Positions 46,593-59,131 of a stretch of 64,000 bases of DNA are shown piece after piece. Every line of letters starts with the position of its first letter. The first letter of the stretch is position 1. Where the stretch lies: positions 53,329,980 through 53,393,979 of the forward strand of contig NC_068575.1 in NCBI RefSeq assembly GCF_025698545.1. The letters run 5' to 3'. Below the pieces are notes generated by a model that saw only the letters and a list, made by a program, of their open reading frames with translations, did not search any database and was not told the DNA's origin. This DNA comes from Gossypium raimondii. Lineage: Eukaryota; Streptophyta; Magnoliopsida; Malvales; Malvaceae. The translations under genes and the position numbers were made by a program.

Positions 46593-48557
46593 TAGGAGGG
46601 ACATGAATATTCTTCTAAACGTGGGAGGAGATGTTTTTGTTGTTTCGGACAATTAGGAGGTGAGCTGTTTTTGGGTGTGGCTAAGATAGAATCAGTCATT
46701 CCAACCAAGATTCTTTACATTTCGTAAATAAGCCACATTAAGCACATGGGTGAGTCCCATGTAGGGATTCTAAATAGTCGACAGGCTTAGCCAAGCCACG
46801 AATAAAAGTTTTCGTCTGCGTGGCGCTGCATGGAAAAATAAGGTTCATCTACAAACAAAATAAGAGTCCCCACTGGCCCTCCGGTCCAATATGACTGTTC
46901 TCCTTAATTTAAAGCCTATCCATCCAACACGGCAAAAAGTCAGCCTGTTATTATGGATGAATGAAGGCCTAAGTCTCCCTCGCACGGCGCGTTGCAACAG
47001 CGTTTACGTGTGGACTTCAAGTCCATCGTTATCCGCTACTTGAATTGCTTAACCAGTTCAATTCATTCGTATTTCTGTTTTTCTTTCGTCTATCATCTTG
47101 TAGGAGGGACGAAAGTGGGACGTTGTGGACCATTCTTGTAAGAGCTGCCAAATTTATAAATGTGACTGAAAATCGGCAAGGGGGGCTTTAAGGACCAAAC
47201 CAACCAAAGTTCCAAGTAATTTCTATTTCCTTGGAACTAAGGAACTAATCCAATTTAGTTAATTTGTTATTAAAATTAAAGCTTCAAATATCACAGGGGA
47301 GGGGACCGACCTTGTTACCTTGCCTAGCCTTGCGGAATAGGCTGAGTCCGTGGGGTTAGGAGGGTCGTAGCTATAACTGGACAGCCCAAATGGTGGGCAA
47401 AAGTGGCCTAAAAATTTGGTCTCACATTATTATTGGCTGATGTACTATACTACTCTATCTGCGGTAGCGGACATCGGATTTGCTTGGAACTTTTCAGCTC
47501 GAATTCTGAGGCAGCGGCGACTTGCATTTCTTTGTACTTTTCTTCTTCGTAATGGATTTAGCTGTAGCAAGCGTTGTAACAGATTTTGGGCCAACCCATG
47601 CCAATGCCCGGGATCCTGCAGTCCCTAAATAGAGTCATGAAAGCTCTTTTGTTCTAATGTTGTTTAACACAAGGCCCTCAGACAATGAGTTTAGGGATCC
47701 CATGGTCATAATCTAATTGGGCTTTTGTAGGTTGCCACTGTTTTAGAAACAGAATCAACAGTCTCCTCTCTTTCCATTTTACTCTCCTCAAATCTTTCTC
47801 ATCTTATCTAATTCCTAAAAAACAAATATGCTTTTAATTACAACAATAAATTCAATGATTCAGCCACGAATGGAGTTTAAAATTTCTTGCTTCTCCTCAA
47901 ATCACTTTAATACATACATGTTACCAATATTAATAATATTTCTTTTAGGTAGTTTGCCAAACCCCAACATTCTAGAAGCAACTGTTCTTGAAAAATCTGG
48001 CTAGATTATAGTAGTTGAACAAGCTGTTTTGGTCCCGTTTTTACCATCATTGCATGATTAAAATAAACAGAACCACACCAAGTTTATTTTGCCCACAAAG
48101 AACACAATCTGCAGAAGGACGCAGGGGAATCCAATAAAATTAAATCAGAGTGATCAAAGCTTATTTCCATTGTTCTGAATAAGCCTACCAGTTCTTGTTC
48201 AATGAAGTAGTGTGCTGCTTACTAGGTAGATAACAGATACCACCGAAGATAAACAAAACCAAAGAAACATCTTAAATACAACGCAATCAATACTACTACA
48301 TGCAAACTGCAAACACGGAATTAAACGCAATATAATTGAAAAAAAGTTTTTAACTTCAAACAATGCGATCTTTGTTAAGTGCACTAATAAGACTAGATTC
48401 TGTTTATTACCATATGGTTGAGTTTTACATAATTATGGCAGGAATAGTCGGAACAGTTCATCCAAGGGGAAACATAAAATACAGGTAATCACTTCAATCT
48501 ATATATCCAGAACGCAAATTTAGAACTTGGACTTTCTATGTCTAAATTAACTGCAAA
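46593..48557. other. Intergenic region between lipase and TMEM205-like gene
   Basis: Mixed, less AT-rich sequence. The GC-richer 46700-47640 part has no coherent reading frame longer than 70 codons, and I cannot name an RNA gene in it. The last few hundred bases are the 3' flank of the minus-strand gene. Confidence 0.45.
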
Positions 48558-49705
48558 CTACAGATTGAGCTTACCGGCTAAGAACCACGAATGCATGGCC
48601 AGGCTGCCAAAGGACATAATATTAGCAAGTGAAGATAATCCATGAATCATTCCAAATTTCTTGTTCATGGCTGCAAGCTTTGGATTAGTCTTTGCAGCTT
48701 CCTGATTCTTCGACCATCCAATTTCATCACCAATGTTTGCTTCTCTCTCCACTTTGTGCCTTTGCTTCATCATCTGCAATATCATACATAATCATATCAC
48801 AAAGGCATCGCACTTATCCAACTTCAATTCAGCAAAATCAACAAGAAAGCCAAGATAAAATAACAAAGGCTATATCCAAAACTGCAGCAATTAATTGACT
48901 TATTTCAAAGGTTCCTAAGAAAATGTAAAACACAAACCAGAAAATGGTTAACGCTGTCAACTCTTGTGCATCATTTAACACAAGCATCCACTCATACTAC
49001 CATTCTCAAAAATTTATAAGCCTAAAGCATTTTAGACTTGAAATTACAGAAAAAAAAAAATTTCTTTTTCATTTGCAAACCAGCTGAACCCTAGAAATGA
49101 AATTGAATTCCACACATTTATATTAATTAACATGACATATCAGAATTCAAATTTCTTTGATCACCAGGAACTAGATAAAATACATTAATTACCTCGATGG
49201 TCATGGGAGTAAAAACGAACAAATTGGATAGATTGAAGGCAAATGCAGAGACTAAAAACCCAAGCTGGTACTTCTCCGGCATCGTCGCTGACTTCCATGG
49301 ATGCAAATAACCAAATGCCGCCACCGATATGGCACAACAAACCCCCACCATCGAGAAATAAGCCGGGAACATCTTGCTTTGTAGATTACCAAATTGATGC
49401 CTAGGCAGATTCCTAGGTAATAAAAAAGAAAAAAGAAGGGTTATTACTTGATGAAAATGTTTTCAATATTGCGATTAAGGCAATAATGGAAGAGCGTACT
49501 TGAACATGATGATACCGCCGATGAAAGTGACCCAAAGGGCAGCGCCCCAGGCGGTTGAGAAGCTCAGGAGATGAGCCAGCTTAATGAATGAGGAGAGATT
49601 TGGAGATTTTGTACCATCCGATTTTGATCCGAAAGTCTCCGGCGAGAATATTACGCCGACAGCCAAGAAAGCTACCGCCGTTAAGAATCGTGTTATCCAA
49701 GCCAT
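48558..49705 (-). CDS. TMEM205-like DUF4149 multi-pass membrane protein
   Basis: Three exons on the minus strand: 49705-49500, 49412-49193 and 48773-48558, all GT/AG; the product is 213 aa. The start MAWITRFLTAVAFLAVGVIF gives a first hydrophobic segment. Further membrane-like segments are HLLSFSTAWGAALWVTFIGG, AYFSMVGVCCAISVAAFGYL and YQLGFLVSAFAFNLSNLFVF, followed by a charged loop (MMKQRHKVERE) and a C-terminal hydrophobic stretch before SWFLAGKL. The conserved NLPRHQFGNLQSKMFP joins exons 1 and 2. This is the TMEM205/DUF4149 domain. Arabidopsis At3g62580 (labelled LEA family) is the likely orthologue and sits beside the lipase gene. The molecular function is unknown. Confidence 0.9.
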
Positions 49706-50160
49706 ATCTCCGATTATCTAGAACTTGGTGAACAGAAAAAATGGGTAGTTCCAAGTTCTAACTCTATTTTCTTAGGTTTTTTTTTTTTTTTTGTTCCGCT
49801 TTTAATATTTTGAAGTGCAGTAAGTGGAGATAGAACTGTTCGTGGGTGGAGTTTGTTCAGGGTTTAAATAGAATTTAGAGATATATTAATATATTTTATA
49901 TTGTTCAATTCTATTTGGATCTAAATTATAATTTTCAGATTTTATTTATATTTTTAAATAATTAAATCAAATTTATTTTAAATTTATCTATATTATTTTT
50001 AATTTAATATTTAATAATTTTTTTATTTTTTATTTATTAAAATTTTATATTTAACTATATTTTAATATTTACATTATAATATTATTATATATTATTATAG
50101 GTTTAATATTTATATATTATAAATTACATAATATAAAATATTATAAACTTAACAGTAGGT
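49706..50160. other. Promoter side of TMEM205-like gene, AT-rich
   Basis: A poly-T run near 49775, then strongly AT-rich sequence with no open frame. It should contain the minus-strand promoter; no clear TATA motif was chosen. Confidence 0.4.
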
Positions 50161-50369
50161 TTGCTTGAATTCGGGCAAATTACATATAAAAGCTCATTTT
50201 TTAAAAAATTTACCGACATGAGCCCGGTATATAATTATTTACTGGAATGGCCCTATTTCCCCGAAGGCGCGTCCACGTCAACGCGATGTCAGGAGACGTG
50301 GCAGAAAAACGTGTCCCTGAGGAAGCGTTTTGCCTACGTGGACAGAAATCGCTCCTTTTGCCCGTGTAT

Positions 50370-50790
50370 CCTGTGATTAGGGTTTTGGGTTATTGGTTTA
50401 GGGTCAAGGTTAGGGTTTTAGTGTTTTTAATTTAGAGTTTTAGAGAAAAAATTAAATAAATAAGGGATTAGGGTTTAGGGTTTGTCAATTAAATTAATTA
50501 TAATTTTTTTAAAATTGGATTAGGTTTCGCGTTTATTGTTTTTTAATAAAAAATTAATTAAATTAGGATTTAGGGTTTAGGGTTACTTGAGTAATTTAAT
50601 TAAATATTATTTAAAAATCGATAAGGGTTTAGAGTTAAGGGTTTTTAAGGAAAAATCAAATAAATTAGGGTTCAGGATTAATTGAGTAAATTAATTATAA
50701 TTTTTTATAAAATTTGATTAGGGGTTAGTGTTTAGGGTTTTTAAGTAAAAACTCAAATAAATTAAGGTTTGGGGTTTATGGTTAATTAAA
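50370..50790 (+). repeat. Degenerate TTTAGGG-like tract
   Basis: Irregular repeats of TTAGGGTTT / TTTAGGGTTA / AGGGTTTTAAG alternate with AT-rich spacer containing AATTAAATTAATTATAA. They are imperfect and spaced tens of bases apart, so this is not a recent telomere insertion. Confidence 0.65.
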
Positions 50791-50807
50791 TTATTTGTTA
50801 ATTTAAA

Positions 50808-51345
50808 GAAGCTCCCACATGGACGCGCTTTTGCTACAGTAGCTCCTGAAAAAATAATTTCAAGTAGATGTTTCTGAGCAAATAGTGTCAAAAACGCTTT
50901 AAGCAGGATGATTTGTCAACAGAAGTACTAAAAGAAGCTCCCACGTGGATGCGCTTTTGCTACAGTGGCTCCTGAAAAAATAATTCCGAGTAGACGTTTC
51001 TGAGCAAATAGTGTCAAAAACGTTTTAAGCAGGATGCTTTGTCAGCAGAAGTACTGAAAGAATCTCCCACGTGGACGCGCTTTTGCTACAGTAGCTTCTG
51101 AAAAAATAATTTCGAGTAGACGTTTCTGAGCAAATAGTGTCAAAAACGCTTTAAGCAATATGCTTTGTCAGCAGAAGTACTGAAAGAAGCTCCCACGTAG
51201 ACGCGCTTTTGCTACAGTGGCTCTTGAAAAAATAATTTTGAGTAGACGTTTCTGAGCAAATAGTGTCAAAAACACTTTAAGCATGATGCTTTGTCAGCAG
51301 AAGTACTGAAAGAAGCTCCCACGTGGACGCACTTTTGCTACAGTG
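50808..51345 (+). repeat. 126-bp tandem repeat, about 4.3 copies
   Basis: GAAGCTCCCAC or GAATCTCCCAC begins at 50808, 50934, 51060, 51186 and 51312, exactly 126 bp apart. Each unit contains ACGCGCTTTTGCTACAGT and TTTCTGAGCAAATAGTGTCA. Units differ by only a few bases, so the array is young or kept uniform. It ends about 100 bp before the MULE transposase start. Confidence 0.95.
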
Positions 51346-51448
51346 GCACATGTTTGGTTGAGGCTATAAATGATGCAAAATTTTTTCTCAGATTGCATAA
51401 CTTACAGAAAAAAAAATTTAGAGAGGCTAAGAAGGATAGAAATTGAAG

Positions 51449-53137
51449 ATGAGTGAACGTATTAGTGCTGCTATTTACTATGATTGTGAGGTTTGCCACA
51501 TCGAGAACGGTGTTGTTTTTTTATCGGAGAATATAGTGTGACTGGTTTTTAACTAAAACATAGATTTGACAGAACTTCGTAAAAGAATTAGGCGTAAAAT
51601 ATTTGGAACGATGCCAATGAAAGTTCTGTCTATTACGTATCGATTTTGTTATTTTGTTGATCTTGTGACATATGACTCGTTCGACATAAAATGTGCTCGT
51701 AGCTTGGAGGCAATGGTGCAGACTCATCTCGCTAGTGGAGCACCTTATATTGAGTTATATGTACAATTTACATCGCCAAATGATGCACTTGCGACTGGTG
51801 TTCGAGAGGTATACGCGACCCCTACCCGACACTCGGTTAGTGGGTTACAAAACACGGAACAACCCATGTTTGGTAGCAGTGTGGAATACACAACCCCCGT
51901 ACAACACTCTGTCGATGGATGGGACATGCACATCGGTGGGTCGATGTTTGATGATGGAAATACATACTGGGGAACCGCATCCACTTCTAGTGATTGGCAA
52001 TCTACATCGAATTGGGGACGTTATGAAATGCCCAGAAAAAGGGATGATGTTCTCCTTACGACGTCTTCCGGTGAGAGGACTTCGTACGTTACAGATGATG
52101 GTGGGTTAGAAGATGACTCCGATGTGGATCCACCTTGAGAGCCCGGGCCCGATGATGCAGAAGTTGCATTATTTTCTGAATCAGAGCCTATTCCAACCGA
52201 ACCTGAAGATGTTAAAGGGGTTCAGATAAAGAAGAAGATCCACGATTCAGGGCATACTCACCTCCAGCCCACATGCATAATGTCAATCTGTCTGCAGGTG
52301 ATGCGTTGGAGTTTCCAGATCTACTACATCGGTTGCGTGATAGTACACGTTCGGTACTGGATTTTGGTGAATTTGAAGTTGGTAATCAGTTTTCCAACTA
52401 GGATAGTTTTATTGGTGCTTTGAAACAACATAGCATCAATAATGGTGTTAACTACCACATCGTTAAGTTCAAAGCTGATAAGTTTGAGGCGAAGTGTGCA
52501 GTGCAATACGGCACATGTTCATGGAAAATCTACGCCTCGTTGAGGAAAAGGACAGGGTTGTGGGAGATTTAAAAGTACAAAGGTCCACATACATGTGCTG
52601 CAGGTACAGTATTTAGGGCTTTTGAATAATACTATTTTTATGTAATGTTGCATTATTTAATGTACTCCGTTTATAGGTATTTCACAAGATCATCCCAAGA
52701 TGGATTCAGCTATGTTAGCTAGCTTGATACTACCTACGGTAAAGGCAGATCCCAGGACTTCAGTGCCAGTATTAATTGCCAATATTCGTAGCCAAATAGG
52801 GTACACACCCTTTTACCATAAGGCCTGGATAGCTAAGCAGAAGACGTTAGAGAAGATGCATAGTGGGTGGGACGCTTCATATAATGAAATCTGGCAGTGG
52901 TGTCAAGTGCTAGAGAGATACGTCCCAGGTTGCATAACAGACCTTCAAACGGAACATGCGTACTACAACGACCAATTGCTACGTGGATGTCAAGTGTTCA
53001 AACGCTTGTTTTGGACCTTTAAGCAATATCGAGACGCATTTTCATACTGCAAGCCATTGATACAAATTGACGGTACCTTTATGTTTGGTAGATATACCCA
53101 TCGGCTAGTGGTAGCAGTGGCAACTACAATGTCATGA
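51449..53137 (+). pseudogene. MULE transposase pseudogene 1 (truncated)
   Basis: The ATG at 51449 opens MSERISAAIYYD, a PB1-like N-terminal domain of plant MULE transposases. A repeat-rich linker (TTPVQHSVDGW, DMHIGGSMFDDGN) follows, then the MuDR DNA-binding domain (VGNQFSN to SWKIYASLRKRTGLWEI). An intron spans 52604-52676. The start of the MULE catalytic region then reads HPKMDSAMLASLILP to CKPLIQIDGTFM, where D of IDGT is the first catalytic acid. In-frame stops occur at 51539 (TGA), 51554 (TAA) and 52136 (TGA), with more near 52400 and 52570 and a frameshift near 52225. The rest of the catalytic core after VAVAT is absent. Confidence 0.85.
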
Positions 53138-53193
53138 AGTTCTCGCAGTTTTTATATGTCAGAGAATATTGGAAACCCTCAAGTGGTTGTAAC

Positions 53194-56100
53194 TAGACTT
53201 GTCCATGGGTCGGGCGGCCCGGCACTGGCCGACGGCCCGCCCGAAATATGGGAGGGTTCGGGTAAAAATATAGGCCCGAAATATGGGCTTGGGCAAAAAT
53301 TTAGGCCCGTTTAAAAAACGGGCAGACCTCGAACAAAATTTTTTGGCAGGGCTCTACCTACCAAAATATATTTAAATAATATATATTTTTATTTTAAAAT
53401 ATAATAGTTTAAGTTTTTATGTTTAAAAATATATATTTATTTTATGTTTAAGTTATTAGTATTAGTTTTCATTTCCCAATCCACCGTCTGTCTTCCAATT
53501 CCAAATCCCTAACCTTATCGTGCCTTGACTTCCTTGACTGCCGAAGTGCCGATCCACCTCCACCGTCAAGACCTCCACCGATCCACCTCCGGTCCTCCAC
53601 CCACTTCCAGAATCAAGCGTTTAAAGGTTTGTTTTTTCCCGAATCGCCAAGTAGAAGCAAGCATACAAGGGAGTTTGGTACAGGTACGGGTTTGCTCATC
53701 TTCTTCGATTTCCTCTTTTCATTCTCTTTAAGATACTTCATTTCTTATGATTATTCTTCTTCAGGTTACTCTTTTCTTTGTTTGCCTGCTGAACCTTCTT
53801 TGTTTGTCATTTCTTTCTTTCTTTTATTTTTTTTGCAATGCCTTAGAAGATGCAAAAAACCTAGGAATAGAATTTGTCTCCACTTATTGGTAATCCTGAT
53901 ATTTCGATACCAACTTCCAATTTTGATGGATGTCTGTTAGACTTGCTCTTTTAAAAGAAGAGCCTATGAACACTTTAATTAGAAGTATGAAACTTTTTTT
54001 AAAATTAAAAAAGCCCATAAGAAAACTGGGGGAAATATTGAAATGATGAAGAAGGGGTCTGTAAGGAAATTGATTGCTGTTTAGTCAACAGATTAGATGA
54101 AAAGGATAATCAAACTCAACACCCCATTGCGTGGGGCTAGGAACTTTAGATTAGATGGCCAGCCACGTTCAGTCCCACTCCATTCCACAGATGTGAAACG
54201 CGTCTCAACACTCATTAAATCATTTTTTTTTACAAAAGCCCAAGGCCAAATTGTTTGAGTTGATTGAACGTTTGGACTAAATGGTTGTTTTTTTTCCTCT
54301 CCAGTTATGGAACTATATTGTCCTCATTAACCTTGTTGTTTTGGTCCTCAAAGTAATTTGCTATGGTCTGATATGGTATATGAGGTTTCGATCCCATGAG
54401 CTAATTTGCATGTATTGGTTTGTATTTAGTTTCATGTTTATTATTTTACTCTGAGGTCAGCAAGTAATTGAATAGGGAATACATCTAGCAGTATTTTAAT
54501 CTGCAGTACATGATTTTAGTAAACATTAGGATTAATGTATTTTACTTTTTCAGGCATTAGGTACCAGATTCACTCAATTTGTACAGCCTGTATTTCAAAG
54601 GTGCATAAATATCATCCAGATTCCAGACTCAACAATTGGCTAAGGTGTTTATCAATTTGACTTTCATTTCTCTTCTAGTAAGCAATTTAGGTTAATTTGT
54701 TCATTTCTGCTTTTCTCTTTATGGTTGCCTGATGCTTTTATTGGCACATGTTCATTTTTATTCACTGTAATAGATTTTTTATTACTAGATGTATTGGTAT
54801 ATGAGGTTTCAGTCCTCATAGATTTTTTACTGTAATAGATTTTTTACTTCTAATATATTTTTATTCACTGTAATAGATTTCATTAATTTCTTTTTGGTAC
54901 ATATGTAATTTAGCTTATAGAATAAGTATGAATATCTCAATTGGTACATATGTAATAATTTGCCTATGGTTTATATATAAATTTGAAATCTAATAAATGT
55001 TTTTGTTCCATTCAATATTTCAATTCCTATTCATTTTTGTTTGCATTTTAATTTTGTTTGATTTTCCTCTACATAACGGTAACGAACTTTCAAAGTTAAA
55101 CTATTTGGTTATGATTATTTAAACCCATATTGTATTGCCAAGTTTGAATAGATAATTATGAGTTATGGCAATTCATTATATTTTGTTGCCTAATTTGATT
55201 TGATGTCTTAACTAATCGATGCGTTCGACCTATTACATCAATGCTTGCTGATTTTTTTATTATAATTTTATTATGTTCCGATTATATTTTGCTAATATTA
55301 TTCAATGATTGCGACCAATTCCAAACCACTTTCATGGTAAAAAGTGACGTTATATTAAAAAGGGAAGATGTGATTTTACATTAACACAAATTGGTATTTG
55401 GTTGGGTTCTTAATTCATTCTAAGATGCACAAATTAAAAAGTGGCGGTTAAACAGGGTAATTTCAATTCTAATCCAACAACTTACCTTTTTCGGACAAAG
55501 CGGTTAAACAAAAGTTGGTCAAAGAAAGGTTAAATTCTATTCTTAGTCTTCTACTTTGTGAAAGTTATGAATTTAGTTTTTGTAAATTAATTTGATTAAG
55601 TTTAGCTTGGGTGTTTTTTAATTGGTCAGATTTTGAAAAATGTAGTCTTAGCTTAAAAGGTTGCAGTTAAATTTAATTACTAATATTATACTATGCGTAT
55701 AATTATAAATTTGTCAATATTCTTTAATTAGATTATTCTAAATCTTTATACTCTTTGAATTTTGACATTTTATCTTGATCCAAATGATATTCAAGTGAGT
55801 AACATGCGAAAATAACAAGTTGATAGTGTTACAAAATAATAATAATAATAATAAAACATCAAGTTTGTTTTACTAATCAAATGTTAGATTTTGTTACAAC
55901 AATTAATATAATTAATACAATTAACAATTAATACAATTAATAATTTGATAAATTTACTAATCAAATGTTAGATTTTATTACAACAATTAATACAATTAAC
56001 AATTAATAATTTGATAATTTTACTAACAATTAATTTTAATAACAATTAGTTTTAATTTTATTTAAAAATAATTTTAATTTTAATGCAAACGGGCGGGCAG

Positions 56101-56198
56101 GCTCGGGCCCCATATTTTTTTTCGGGCGGGCACTGGCAAAATCTCGAGCCCATATTTGGTCGGGCCGAACTCGTCCTACCCGGCCATGGGCACCTCTA
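53194..56198. mobile_element. Non-autonomous hAT-type element with 8-bp target duplication
   Basis: The 3005-bp element begins TAGACTTGTCCATGGGTCGGGC and ends GCCATGGGCACCTCTA, imperfect terminal inverted repeats. GTTGTAAC flanks both ends (53186-53193 and 56199-56206), a perfect 8-bp duplication as expected for hAT. Subterminal sequences rich in CGGGC and GGGCCCGAAATATGGG are mirrored at both ends. No transposase frame is present. A GC-richer stretch at 53470-53720 and CAG-bordered pieces (near 54555) could be relics of an untranslated leader. It is inserted in MULE sequence. Confidence 0.88.
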
Positions 56199-56206
56199 GT
56201 TGTAAC

Positions 56207-58055
56207 TAGCCTGTTCGAAGTGCATTAATGCAATGGACTCAGATGCAGACAATCAGGAAAATAATAGATCCTCACACATGCATGGTCATTCGTATGTGGC
56301 AAGACCATAAAAAATTGGATGCAAAAACCATATGCAACTGCATCATTCTGTTGGTGAAAAACATACCTACCATCGCTGTATCGATCCTTATTGCGGACAT
56401 GCAAGCTCAATTCAAATACATGGTTTCCTATAGCAAGGCATGGTGCGCGAAGCAAATGGCGATGCAATAGTTGTATGGTGACTAGGATGCGTCATACAAT
56501 AAACTTTAATGGTGGGTAGCCATAATGCAGAAGTATGTGTCGGCAACAGTGATTGATTTTCAAACATTGCCACAAATAGGCCGGGACGGCGAGATAGAAC
56601 CGAGGAAATGAGTTTTCCATTGATTGTTTTGGACGTTAAAGCCGTGTGTTAGGGCTTTCCCTTACTGCAAGTCGTTGGTACAGGTGGACGAAACATGGCT
56701 TTATGAGAAATACATGCAAATACTCTTTATTGCAATTGCACAAGACGGCAACCGCAATGTACTTCCTATCACATTTGCCATCGTGGAAGGTGAGAATTTC
56801 GAGTCGTGGTAATTTTTCTTGAAAAATCTACGGAGGCACGTTATTAAGTAAGACAACGTTTTCCCTATCTCGGACAAATCGAAGGAACTACTTGTTGCAA
56901 TACGGTGTTTGGTGGTTCCATAAAGGTCTATTTATTGCATCCAACACATCACAGCAAACTTCCACAGATATTATAAGAATGAAGAATGGTGTAAATAAAT
57001 CGTGAACATGGGTAATGTTCCAAAATAGATTTGTTCATATTTCATTTTTAGAATCTTTTTTTAAAAAATTAGCGGTTCGTATATATTTGATAAGTTCTTT
57101 CTCAAGATTTATCAGTTTGTATTTTTTTTAAATCCCTAAATTTATACTTTGTAATTTTTAAAATATTAGTTTAAAATCGCATGCACTCGTTAGAACCGCG
57201 AAGATTCAGGCAAAGTTTCGTAAGACTTGAAGCTCATATGAACTCGTTACTCGAAAATTGACATCTTCGACAGTGGTTGGTAGAATGGAGAACTGACAGT
57301 GGAGTCAAAATTACGATGATGGGTATCGGTATAGTCAAATGACGACCAACCTCGTAGAGGCAATCAACTTCGTCTTGACGCGTACACCTCATCTACCGAT
57401 TTCTGTTATTTTCTTGGCAAAATTTTATAGGCTGGCCACATTTATGTCAAGGATGGGGATGAGACAAGTAAAGTAGATACAGGCCGAGAACGTATACGCT
57501 GAGGTCGTCCGAAGGCCCATGGCATAACCCCAATGAGGGCGTAGATGATAAACGCATAATTGTATTCGCGCGACTTGGAGACTTTCCCAATTCAATAGTA
57601 CGTCAACTATCGCTCGGGTCTTCCGTCGAAGTCATACGTAGCTAATCTGTGAAATAGGCGTTGCGAGTGTAAAAGGTACCAAACTCTTCAGTATCTGTGT
57701 GTACATGTTCATGCAGCGTATGCACTTACAAATCTAAACGTCGAACAATTCATAGACAAGGTCTACACGCTGTAACGCACATTACGTATCTAAGAAAATG
57801 AATTTCCCCTAATACCGGATGTCTTGAACTAGGATGTTCCTATTTTCGAGATATTGCCAAACCACAATCTTCGTAGACATCCTAAAAGTCGACCACATTC
57901 GACGAGGTTTCGAAAGGACATGGATGTCAAGGAGACAGGCAAACCCAAACAGTGCACTGTAGCGAACATCCAACCACAACCAATCAAGTTGCTCACATCG
58001 TGTCTATGTTACTAGTCAATCTTCTTATGATGCAAGATTGGAAGATTACGAGTGA
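56207..58055 (+). pseudogene. MULE transposase pseudogene 2 (different lineage from pseudogene 1)
   Basis: Readable pieces in order: PHTCMVIRMWQDHKKLDAKT; the region VSILIADMQAQFKYMVSYSK; YCKSLVQVDETWLYEKYMQI (D of VDET at the first catalytic position); NVLPITFAIVEGENFESW; a degraded VISDRGKG-like part; YSQMTTNLVEAINFVLTRTP; and a SWIM zinc-finger region with CECKRYQTLQYLCVHVHAA (57660-57715). Then comes a tail with LRRHPKSRPHSTRFRKDMD. Many stops and frame shifts are present. Differences throughout from pseudogene 1 show a separate MULE lineage. A few upstream codons lie before the hAT insertion at 53194. Confidence 0.8.
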
Positions 58056-59131
58056 TTTTTTTTTTATTTTTCCATAATTCTTATGATTTATCTATGTGAT
58101 TCAATTTTGTATCTGTAAATCAATTTTGTATGTAAAGATAAAAAGATTAAAATATGGTTGTAAAATTATGTAAATTAAGAACCCCAAATAGTAAAATCCA
58201 CGTTAAAAAAACGTAAAAATAAATTAAAAAGTTATCAACTGAAAACAATAAAGAAATCTCATCAATTAAAAAATTAAAGTAATTAAAGAAATATATAGAG
58301 AAATGAAAAAATAAAAATAAACAATCGAGTTTAATAAAAAATAATTTAAATGAATAAATTTAAAAGAATAGAATTTAATTTAAAAATAATTAAAGAAATA
58401 AACTAAGTAAAGAAATAAAAAATCAACAATCGAATTTAATTAAAAGATTAGTATAAAAGAATAATTATAAATTTAAAATAATATAATTTAATTAAAAAAA
58501 GAGAATAATTAAAGAATTAAAGTAAATAAAGAAATATTTAAATAAAAAAATTAAAAACCCCATCAATAGGCCTGACATCAAAAAGAAATAAAGAAATTAT
58601 TTAAAGAATTTGATTACACTTGACAGGCTATGGGACGCGGGCTTGGTCCATAAATGATCGGCATCAGGCTTTGAGATGCGGGCTTGGCTTTTAAATGGTC
58701 GGCATCAAACTTTGAGCCTGACAGCAACAAGCCGTGGGCCTTAAGTGGACGGCACTTGACCCATGTCAGCGGTGCGTCGACCTTGTGATGGCCGGTTTCA
58801 GCCAGCACCAACGTGACCCGACAAGCACGGGTCACAGTGTATTCAGGTAATTTTTTTCTTTCTTTTTCTTTCATTTATTTTTCATCACACCCCTTTTGGT
58901 CCCCCACTATAAAACCCCTCATTGGAACCCCTATGTGATACCACCGCAAGTTTCATTGTTGGCCCCCCTTGACCACCCCTGATCATCGAAATTTTTTCCT
59001 CATTTTTTCTATAATACTGAAAGAATGTAAGTTAATACAACTTTTTTTTACAAAATTAAAGGTTTTTCAATATTTTCTTAATTTTTTATATCATTCGTGA
59101 TAAATTGTTCGATTTTTATGTAGATATCGGA
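58056..59131. other. Spacer between MULE pseudogene 2 and plant-mobile-domain gene
   Basis: 58060-58560 is A-rich with no frame. 58612-58860 is GC-richer and holds two or three ~50-bp imperfect repeats (AGGCT(A/T)TG(G/A)GA(C/T)GCGGGCTTGG). No supported gene; it probably belongs to the transposon complex as promoter or spacer. Confidence 0.45.

Noticed and set aside
47416..47628. 70-codon frame in GC-richer intergenic DNA
   Set aside because: No recognised motif, no plausible exon partners and no homologous feature in the syntenic Arabidopsis interval that I can recall.
53525..53940. Possible small genes inside the hAT element
   Set aside because: The frames are short, low-complexity and overlapping, with no transposase or host motif; more likely leader relics.
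58614..58874. 86-codon minus-strand frame
   Set aside because: It is generated by imperfect ~50-bp repeats and has no domain signature.
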